Assembly: GCF_025821625.1 (NCBI RefSeq)
Contig: NZ_JACKSH010000072.1
Span: 1-38,843 of the forward strand
DNA length: 38,843 nucleotides
Direction of reading: 5' to 3'
Source of the DNA: Mycolicibacterium pyrenivorans
GTDB lineage: Bacteria > Actinomycetota > Actinomycetes > Mycobacteriales > Mycobacteriaceae
The translations under genes and the position numbers were made by a program. The first letter of the stretch is position 1, and every line of letters starts with the position of its first letter. Under the pieces are notes generated by a model that saw only the letters and a program-made list of their open reading frames with translations, searched no databases and was not told where the DNA came from. This document shows positions 33,140 to 38,843 of the stretch, one piece after another.

Positions 33140-34449
33140 TCGCCGGCGGAGATAGCCACGCCCGCCCGGTTCGGCTCGGGCTTCGCGAGAACTGGCTGCA
33201 GTTCACGTTTCTCGTCGTCGTCAACGTCTGCGTCGGTGGGCTGGTCGGGCTGGAGCGCACCACCGTCCCGTTGATCGGCACCCAGGTGTTCGGTCTCACC
33301 AGCGATCTCGCGGTGTTCGCGTTCATCATCGCCTTCGGGGTCACGAAGGCCCTGACCAACCTCGCGGCCGGCGCCCTGACCGCACGGTTCACCCGTAAGC
33401 AGCTGCTGCTGACCGGGTGGGCGCTCGGTGTGCCGGTGCCCTTCATGCTGGCCTGGGCGCCCTCGTGGTGGTGGATCATCGGCGCGAACGTGCTGCTCGG
33501 CCTCAACCAGGGGCTCACCTGGTCGATGACGGTCAACATGAAGATCGATCTGGTCGGCCCGCAGCGCCGGGGTCTGGCCACGGGTCTCAACGAGGCCGCG
33601 GGCTACGTCGCCGTCGGTGCCACCGCCCTGCTCACCGGCTACCTCGCCACCTCCTACGGGCTGCGCCCCGTGCCCGAGTTGATCGGCGTGGTGTTCGTCG
33701 CCGCGGGGCTCGGCCTGTCGCTGGTGGTGCGCGACACCGCCGCCCACGTCGCGCTCGAACTCGCCCAGCATCACACCCCGAAGCCCGCTGAACGCACCGG
33801 TTTTTGGGCGATATTCACCCGCACTACGTGGCGGGACCGCAGTCTGCGCGGTGCCAGCCAGGCCGGCCTCGTCAACAACCTCAACGACGGCCTCACCTGG
33901 GGGGTGTTCCCCTTGCTGTTCACCGAATACGGACTCGGGCTGGCCGCCGTCGGACTGATCAAAGGCCTCTACCCACTGCTGTGGGGATTGGGGCAGATCC
34001 CCACCGGACACCTCGCCGACCGCATCGGCCGCAAACCGCTTATCGTCACCGGCATGTTCGTCCAGTCGTTCGGGTTCGTGCTCGCGCTGACCCTGCTGGC
34101 GTGGCCGCTGTTGGCCGGCATCACCTCCGCCATCGCCCTGGGCATCGGCACCGCGATGGTCTACCCGGCGCTGATCGCGTCGATCTCCGATCACGCGCAC
34201 CCGACGTGGCGGGCCAACGCCCTGGGTACCTACCGGTTCTGGCGCGACATCGGCTACGCCGCGGGAGCCCTGGTCGCCGGCATCATCGCCGACGCGCTCA
34301 ACCTCGAGGCCACGGTCGTCGCCGCCGCCGTCCTGACCGCACTGTCGGGGTTGCTCGCCGCCTACTGGATCACCGAACGCGGCACGGTTACCACGTATCT
34401 CGCCGAGAAAAACAGCCCCTCGGACGCCACCGGAGAGCCTCCACGGTGA
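33136..34449 (+). CDS. MFS transporter (first of tandem pair)
   Basis: This 437-residue, about 12-helix membrane protein has the MFS motif A-like loop GHLADRIGRKPLIVTG between central helices. The N-terminal half includes FTRKQLLLTGWALGVP and GLNQGLTWSMTVNMKIDLVG; the C-terminal half includes LGTYRFWRDIGYAAGALV. Its ATG overlaps the stop of the persulfide dioxygenase gene, so it is translationally coupled. Given the partners, export of a sulfur species or of a drug/thiol conjugate is plausible, but the substrate cannot be inferred from sequence. Confidence 0.88.
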   Translation: MIAGGDSHARPVRLGLRENWLQFTFLVVVNVCVGGLVGLERTTVPLIGTQVFGLTSDLAVFAFIIAFGVTKALTNLAAGALTARFTRKQLLLTGWALGVPVPFMLAWAPSWWWIIGANVLLGLNQGLTWSMTVNMKIDLVGPQRRGLATGLNEAAGYVAVGATALLTGYLATSYGLRPVPELIGVVFVAAGLGLSLVVRDTAAHVALELAQHHTPKPAERTGFWAIFTRTTWRDRSLRGASQAGLVNNLNDGLTWGVFPLLFTEYGLGLAAVGLIKGLYPLLWGLGQIPTGHLADRIGRKPLIVTGMFVQSFGFVLALTLLAWPLLAGITSAIALGIGTAMVYPALIASISDHAHPTWRANALGTYRFWRDIGYAAGALVAGIIADALNLEATVVAAAVLTALSGLLAAYWITERGTVTTYLAEKNSPSDATGEPPR

Positions 34450-35699
34450 CCGCACCCCGCACCGGCACCCTGACGGCCGAACAGGTCGAGGCCATCCAGA
34501 AACGCACCATCCGCGTGCTGGTCGGTGCCCAGATCTTCAGCGGCGCCGGTCTGGCCGCCGGCATCACCGTCGGCGCCCTGCTGGCACAGGACATGCTCGG
34601 CTCCACCGGCCTGGCCGGAGTGCCCAGCGCGCTGTTCACCTTCGGCTCGGCCGCAGCGGCCGCCGGTGTCGGCCACCTGTCCCAGCGTTTCGGCCGCCGC
34701 ACCGGTCTGGCTGCCGGGTACACCATCGGGGCCGTCGGCAGCGTGGGCATCGTCGTCGCGGCGGTCGCCGACAACGTCGCACTGCTGTTCCTCGCGCTGT
34801 TTGTGTACGGCGCAGGCACCGCCACGAACCTGCAGGCTCGATACGCCGGGGCCGACCTCGCACACATCGACCACCGCGCCCGCGCCATCAGCACCGTTCT
34901 CGTCGCGACCACGGTGGGCGCCGTCATCGGACCCAACCTCGTCGGCGTTCTGGGAGACCTCGCCGAGAAGATCGACGTGCCCCGCCTCGCGGGACCCTTC
35001 CTGCTCGCCGTCGTGGCCTACGGCGCGGCGGGCGTCGTCATCTGGATCTTGTTGCGGCCCGACCCATTACAGGTTGCCGCCGACATATTCGACCCGCAAG
35101 GTGACGCCGAGAACGACGCAGCCGCCGCCACCGGCGGGAAGCCGTCGTGGAATGGCGCCGTGCTCGCCGGAGCGGCCGTCATGATGGTCACCCAACTCGT
35201 GATGGTCGCGATCATGACGATGACCCCGGTGTACATGCGGCATCACGATCACGATCTCGCCGCCGCCGGGCTGGTCATCTCGATCCACGTCGCCGCCATG
35301 TACCTGCCCTCACCGATCTCCGGTTACCTCGTCGACCGTTACGGATCAGCCGCGATCGCGGGGCTGGCGGCGATCACCCTCATCGCCGCGGGCATGCTGG
35401 CGAGCCTCGCCCCGGCACAATCGGTCCCCGCGCTCGCGATCGCCTTGGCGTTGCTCGGATTCGGCTGGAGCCTGGGTCTCATCGCGGGCACCACCACGAT
35501 CACCAACGCCACGCCCGTCGCCACCCGCGCGAAAACCCAAGGCACCGTTGATCTCTTCATCGCCGTGTCCGGTGCCGCGGGTGGCCTGCTCTCCGGCGTC
35601 GTCGTCGCCGTCGCAAGCTACCCGACCCTCGCCGTCCTTGGCGCCGTCGTCGCGGCCACCCTTGTCCCGATTCTGCTGCTCCCCCGTTACCTCAACTGA
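34446..35699 (+). CDS. MFS transporter (second of tandem pair)
   Basis: This 417-residue protein begins at a GTG that overlaps the previous stop (GTGA). About 12 helices are visible; the motif A-like loop is GHLSQRFGRRTGLAAGY, and a central acidic loop (DIFDPQGDAENDAA) separates the halves. A His-rich loop (MRHHDHDL) precedes helix 8 and could bind a metal ion, although that is only suggested by composition. It is not closely similar to the first MFS protein, so the two may export different species rather than form a tandem duplication. It ends the operon. Confidence 0.87.
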   Translation: MTAPRTGTLTAEQVEAIQKRTIRVLVGAQIFSGAGLAAGITVGALLAQDMLGSTGLAGVPSALFTFGSAAAAAGVGHLSQRFGRRTGLAAGYTIGAVGSVGIVVAAVADNVALLFLALFVYGAGTATNLQARYAGADLAHIDHRARAISTVLVATTVGAVIGPNLVGVLGDLAEKIDVPRLAGPFLLAVVAYGAAGVVIWILLRPDPLQVAADIFDPQGDAENDAAAATGGKPSWNGAVLAGAAVMMVTQLVMVAIMTMTPVYMRHHDHDLAAAGLVISIHVAAMYLPSPISGYLVDRYGSAAIAGLAAITLIAAGMLASLAPAQSVPALAIALALLGFGWSLGLIAGTTTITNATPVATRAKTQGTVDLFIAVSGAAGGLLSGVVVAVASYPTLAVLGAVVAATLVPILLLPRYLN

Positions 35700-35708
35700 G
35701 CGCTGCCC

Positions 35709-35714
35709 CATACT
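35709..35714 (+). promoter_or_regulatory. Putative -10 box of leaderless cyclase transcript
   Basis: CATACT ends 6 nt before GTG 35721, only 9 bp after the MFS stop. There is no ribosome binding site. Confidence 0.4.
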
Positions 35715-35720
35715 GGGCGA

Positions 35721-36548
35721 GTGGACATCGCGCTGGCGGTCATCGGCCTGCTCGAGTTCGCGGGGTTGGTCACGCTCGGGATACTGCTCATCGTCGCGCG
35801 CCGCAACCTTGCCGGCGCCCGCAAGGAACTGCGGCGCCGACGCCGTGACGAACTCGGCGAGGCTCGCCCGAGCCGCCGCAGGCCGCCGGGCGTCGCCCCG
35901 CTGGCCGTGAAGACGGTGATGCACACGGTCCGCAGTGCCGACTCGCTCATCCGTCACGGCGTCGTGGGGTCGGTGCGCAGCTCGGTCGAGGACCTCGCCG
36001 GCTGGGCCCGGGTGGAACGGCCGGACCTCGACAGCGTCACCCCGGACGGCCGGGTCGTCCTGGTCTTCTCCGATATCGAGGGCTCCACCGCGCGCAACGA
36101 ATCGATGGGCGACCGCGATTGGGTGGAGGTGCTCGAGCGTCACAACGAGCTCATCAAGCGGCGCGTCGCGGAGCACCGGGGGTATGTCGTGAAAAACCAG
36201 GGCGACGGTTTCATGATCGCGTTCGCCACCCCTGAACAAGCAGTGCGCTGCAGTGTCTCCGTGCAGCGGGCACTGCTGGAGAACCCAGAGCGATACGACA
36301 ACGTCCGCGTGCGGATCGGCGCGCATACGGGTTCGTCGGTGCGCCGGGGCGACGATCTGTTCGGCCGCAATGTCGCGATGGCGGCGCGGATCGCGGACCT
36401 GGCCGGCGGTGGACAGATACTGGTCAGCCACGAGCTCCGCGAATCGATGGACGACTGCGACGGCATCACCTTCGACGCACCGTTCGAGGTGGAGTTGAAG
36501 GGTCTACGCGGCACCCAGACCGTATACCCGGTCGTTATTACGGGCTGA
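35721..36548 (+). CDS. Class III adenylate/guanylate cyclase, single membrane helix
   Basis: This 275-residue protein starts at a GTG. One membrane helix ([21 protein letters not shown], ~6-26) and a basic linker precede the cyclase domain (~108-275). Metal-binding Asp118 is in [11 protein letters not shown], Lys158 and Asp162 in [13 protein letters not shown], and Arg223 in [12 protein letters not shown]. The residue where the transition-state Asn of the N-x3-R motif is expected appears to be Ala219, although an Asn lies nearby at 217. It makes cAMP (or cGMP) from the cytoplasmic side. It follows the MFS gene by 21 bp but has a leaderless-type promoter of its own. Confidence 0.88.
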   Translation: MDIALAVIGLLEFAGLVTLGILLIVARRNLAGARKELRRRRRDELGEARPSRRRPPGVAPLAVKTVMHTVRSADSLIRHGVVGSVRSSVEDLAGWARVERPDLDSVTPDGRVVLVFSDIEGSTARNESMGDRDWVEVLERHNELIKRRVAEHRGYVVKNQGDGFMIAFATPEQAVRCSVSVQRALLENPERYDNVRVRIGAHTGSSVRRGDDLFGRNVAMAARIADLAGGGQILVSHELRESMDDCDGITFDAPFEVELKGLRGTQTVYPVVITG

Positions 36549-36566
36549 ATGCTCAGGCTCAGTCCC

Positions 36567-36572
36567 TACACT
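36567..36572 (+). promoter_or_regulatory. Putative -10 box of leaderless DUF427 transcript
   Basis: TACACT (TANNNT) ends 7 nt before ATG 36580. The interval has no ribosome binding site. Confidence 0.42.
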
Positions 36573-36579
36573 CGGTGAC

Positions 36580-37071
36580 ATGCCCGTCCCCGACAAGCCC
36601 CGCCCAGGCCAGGAATCGGTGTGGGACTACCCTCGGCCGCCGCGACTGGAGCAGTTCGCCGGCTCGATCACCGTCGAGTTGGGCGGCCAGACGATCGCCG
36701 AGACGGACCGCGCCTGGCGGGTGCTCGAAACCAGCCATCCCCCAACGTATTACCTACCGCGGACGTGCTTCGCCGACGGCGTGCTGCGCCAGGCCGACGG
36801 ATCGTCTTGGTGCGAATGGAAAGGGCAGGCAACCTATTTCGACCTGGTGACACCGTCCGTCGTCGCACCACGGGCGGCCTGGACATACCTGACACCGACG
36901 CGCGGGTTCACCGAGATCGCCGGCGCGCTGGCGGTCATGCCCGCGATGGTGGACCGGTGCACCGTCAACGGCGAGGTGGTTGTGCCGCAGCCGGGCGGTT
37001 TCTACGGCGGCTGGATCACCAGTTGGGTCGCCGGACCGTTCAAGGGTGTGCCGGGCTCGATGGGGTGGTGA
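36580..37071 (+). CDS. DUF427 family protein
   Basis: This 163-residue cytoplasmic protein has family features SVWDYPRPPRLE at the start, YYLPRTCFADGVLRQ in the middle (PxxxYxP-type segment), CEWKGQATYFDLV and the end FYGGWITSWVAGPFKG. DUF427 proteins are small beta-rich proteins of unknown activity, common in actinobacteria. It is a monocistronic gene by position and ends 3 bp before the convergent end of a broken TctC gene. Confidence 0.85.
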   Translation: MPVPDKPRPGQESVWDYPRPPRLEQFAGSITVELGGQTIAETDRAWRVLETSHPPTYYLPRTCFADGVLRQADGSSWCEWKGQATYFDLVTPSVVAPRAAWTYLTPTRGFTEIAGALAVMPAMVDRCTVNGEVVVPQPGGFYGGWITSWVAGPFKGVPGSMGW

Positions 37072-37074
37072 CGA

Positions 37075-37896
37075 TCACTGGCCCTCCTCGAGGGCGGCCT
37101 TGAGGTCCACCTGGGTCTCCACCAGGAACGCGTGGAACTCCTCACCGGTCATGAACGTGGTGGTGAACTGGTTTCTCTCCGCGATCTGCTTCCAGGTCGG
37201 TGATTCGACCATCTCGCCGAGCACGTTCTGCCAGTAGGAGACGGCGAACTCCGGCATCTCCGGCGGCCCGTAGAGGCCACGCCAGTTCGAGACAGTGACA
37301 TCGAGGCCCTGCTCTCTGGCGGTGGGAGCGTCAAGGCCGGGCAGCCGTTCCTCGGCCAGCACGCCCAACGGCTGGAGGTCACCCGCGGTCACCAGGTCGA
37401 TGAACTCACTGACACCGCCGATCGCCACGCTGATGCCGCCTTGGCGGAGTGCGGTGATCTGGTCACCGCCACCCTCGAAGGGGACGTAGTTGACGGTGGC
37501 GGCGTCTCCCCCGGCCGCCGAAACCAGCAGGTCGAAGGGCGCCTGATCGTCGTTGGCGGCGCCGACCGCGACGCCGCCGGGGTCGGACTTGATCGCCGTC
37601 ATGACGTCGTCGAGATTGTTGAACAGGGAGTCGGGACGGGTGACGACGACGAAGTACTCCGTCATCAGTCGGGCGATCATGGTGACGTCGTCGTAGCCGT
37701 AATCGGACTTGCCGCGCAGTTCGTTCATCATCATCGACAGGGACGTGACCGAGACCTGGTGTCGCGGCCCCCCGTCAGCGCCGTTCGCCAAGAGCCATGC
37801 CCCAAGAATCTGTACACGGATTGCACGCCTGCGTCCCAGATTTGGGATGACGGGGTTGAAGATCACGCTCCCGGAGGGGTCCGGGCCTCCTCGCAC
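37075..37896 (-). pseudogene. Tripartite tricarboxylate-type (TctC/Bug) binding protein, 5'-truncated
   Basis: From about residue 35 of the open frame the sequence is a good TctC/Bug-family receptor: VTSLSMMMNELRGKSDYGYD, VVVTRPDSLFNNLDD, GGVAVGAANDDQAPFDLLVS, then SVAIGGVSEFIDLV, WRGLYGPPEMP and a C-terminal helix. Family members have ~320 residues with a signal peptide and an N-terminal domain; here some 80-100 N-terminal residues are absent and replaced by unrelated sequence (VIFNPVIPNLGRRRAIRV) without a signal peptide or clear ribosome binding site. No TctA/TctB membrane genes are near. It is therefore a remnant; translation of the fragment as drawn is doubtful. Confidence 0.75.
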
Positions 37897-37899
37897 CGC

Positions 37900-38373
37900 T
37901 CAGTCGAGGAAGCGCGCGCGCACTTCCGGGGGCGGGATGGGGCACGTGTCGTGAACACCGAAGATGCGATATCGAACGCGGGCGAAGCCGTCGTACAGCC
38001 GGTCCCGGACCGACGCCGGAATGATGTTGGCCATCAGGAGCCCTCGCCAGGGGCCACCCAGGTACTCCGCCACCCGCAGCGCTGCGGCCGATCTGATCGC
38101 CACTCGTTCATCGCGCCGGCCGGGGTGGTCGACGAACACCACCGAGTCCACCTCCGCGAGAAACGGATGGCGGTCGATCACGTCCTTGGCGAACTCACCT
38201 TCCAAGGCCGCGAATCGCAGGCTGCCGCGCGGGTCCAGACGGAGGATCGTCTGCACGGCGCCGTTGCAGAATCCGCACACTCCGTCATAGAGCAGAACAG
38301 GTGCCGGCTCAGCTGCGGCTCCGTCATCGTGGCCGGATTGCGGTCGGGCATCCCGGGCATCCATGTCCGTCAT
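37900..38373 (-). CDS. DCC-family thiol-disulfide oxidoreductase (DUF393)
   Basis: This 157-residue protein starts at ATG 38373, chosen because GAGGAGG lies 6 nt upstream; a longer form starting at 38397 is possible. The family signature YDGVCGFCNGAVQ carries the CxxC pair Cys33 and Cys36 near the N-terminus, followed by a helical part with YLGGPWRGL and a C-terminal YRIFGVHDTCPIPPPEVRARF, both usual for the DCC family. It probably acts as a cytoplasmic thiol-disulfide exchange protein. It is close to the end of the TctC remnant (3 bp) and in the same direction as the aldehyde dehydrogenase. Confidence 0.85.
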   Translation of the reverse strand: MTDMDARDARPQSGHDDGAAAEPAPVLLYDGVCGFCNGAVQTILRLDPRGSLRFAALEGEFAKDVIDRHPFLAEVDSVVFVDHPGRRDERVAIRSAAALRVAEYLGGPWRGLLMANIIPASVRDRLYDGFARVRYRIFGVHDTCPIPPPEVRARFLD

Positions 38374-38458
38374 CGGAACCTCCTCGTCTGTTCCCACGGT
38401 ATGCCCGAATCCACGGCGGGTAAGCGGCGTTGTGAGCGATGAGACAGGTGCTGGGGTG

Positions 38459-38518
38459 GCGGGGTCCGAACCCGCGAGCGATGATTGGATCTTGCCGGTT
38501 TCGGCCTACCTAAATCAT
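38459..38518. terminator. Structured intergenic segment (two hairpins) after the aldehyde dehydrogenase
   Basis: GCGGG (38459-38463) pairs with CCCGC (38471-38475). A second structure is formed by ATGATT (38481-38486) with AATCAT (38513-38518), enclosing GCCG-GTTT-CGGC (38494-38505). They lie 6 bp past the stop of the aldehyde dehydrogenase and could end its transcript on the minus strand. Confidence 0.4.
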
Positions 38519-38523
38519 GGCGG

Positions 38524-38843
38524 TCATTCGGGCATGCCGATGGTTTTGGCTTCGAGGTATTCCTTGTAGCCTTCGTCGCCGTTGCGGTAGCCCAGGCCGC
38601 TTTGTTTGGTGCCGCCGAACGGGCTGCCGATGCCGAAGTGGCTTTTGCCGTTGATGGTGACGTTGCCGGTGCGCATCCGGCACGCGACGGCGAACGCGCG
38701 GTCGACGTCGGCGCTGCTGACCTCTCCGGACAGGCCGTAGATCGTGTTGTTGGCGATCGCGATCGCGTCGTCGTCGGTGTCGTAGCCGGTGACGGTGAGC
38801 ACCGGGCCGAAGATCTCCTCCTGCGCGACCTGGGAGTCCGGGT
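38524..38843 (-). CDS. Aldehyde dehydrogenase, C-terminal fragment (5' end beyond window)
   Basis: The last ~105 residues of an NAD(P)-dependent aldehyde dehydrogenase are visible. The frame is open to the right edge, where QEEIFGPVL, a conserved C-terminal-half motif (Glu of EEIFGPV), is seen. It continues with AIANNTIYGLSGEVSSAD, RTGNVTINGK and the conserved PFGGTKQSGLGYRNGDEG, and ends in EYLEAKTIGMPE. The catalytic Cys and cofactor region lie outside the window. The final motifs are intact, so the gene is probably whole on the chromosome. Confidence 0.88.
   Translation of the reverse strand, partial: PDSQVAQEEIFGPVLTVTGYDTDDDAIAIANNTIYGLSGEVSSADVDRAFAVACRMRTGNVTINGKSHFGIGSPFGGTKQSGLGYRNGDEGYKEYLEAKTIGMPE

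Noticed and set aside
33804..34445. Upstream extension of the second MFS frame
   Set aside because: The sequence before GTG 34446 is the shadow of the first MFS gene; the GTGA overlap fits a coupled start.
38450..38523. tRNA-like T-arm on the minus strand (GCGGGTTCGGACCCCGC)
   Set aside because: No matching acceptor 5' strand, no 7-nt anticodon loop and the conserved loop A58 is G; it is better read as a terminator-type hairpin. An attachment-site remnant cannot be excluded, but no integrase is present.

Overview
The window looks like chromosomal DNA of a non-tuberculous Mycobacterium/Mycolicibacterium or a close mycolate actinomycete. The evidence is high GC, frequent GTG starts, many TetR regulators, Rieske/P450/Mo oxidoreductases, a membrane-anchored Ser/Thr kinase, a class III cyclase, a DUF6131 micro-protein, several secreted proteins of mycobacterial style, and apparent leaderless promoters (a TANNNT-type box 6-7 nt before a start codon that lacks a ribosome binding site).

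Layout. 1-3234 (minus): a membrane-anchored Hsp70-like protein (3' end outside the window), a dihydrodipicolinate-reductase-like oxidoreductase directly abutting it, and a small secreted protein. 3335-9135 (plus): a complete peptide-type ABC importer (lipoprotein, two permeases, fused double ATPase) followed by a short-chain dehydrogenase. 9240-10425: a scar in which the 5' part of a TetR gene is joined to the middle of an FprB-like ferredoxin reductase. 10501-11475: a secreted protein with a very acidic tail. 11553-13500: a divergent TetR/cytochrome P450 pair with clustered TCTCA/TGAGA half-sites. 13504-16379: an oxidoreductase plus KshA-like Rieske oxygenase operon, diverging from another TetR gene. 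16441-17439: an alpha/beta hydrolase of the Asp-nucleophile type. 17419-20208: a large secreted M4 (thermolysin-like) peptidase. 20665-22889: a small secreted Pro-rich protein and a PhoD-like metallophosphatase. 22890-24309: a molybdopterin oxidoreductase with a large internal deletion. 24401-26912: a POT peptide symporter and an alpha/beta hydrolase.

27014-35699, interrupted by a micro-protein and a kinase, carries the most coherent system: a TSUP sulfur-anion transporter, two separate persulfide-dioxygenase/rhodanese fusions, an ArsR-rhodanese fusion regulator whose only two cysteines lie in the rhodanese active-site loop, and two translationally coupled MFS transporters. I read this as a two-locus sulfane-sulfur (persulfide/sulfite) detoxification and export system with its own sensor. 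A CsoR/CstR-like operator lies before the transporter, and a short palindrome lies between the ArsR gene and the second dioxygenase.

35721-38843: an adenylate cyclase, a DUF427 protein, a 5'-truncated TctC-type binding protein, a DCC-family thiol oxidoreductase and the C-terminal end of an aldehyde dehydrogenase that continues past the right edge. The three broken loci (9240-10425, 22890-24309, 37075-37896) show gene decay by deletion. No tRNA, rRNA, CRISPR, integrase or intact insertion sequence was seen.
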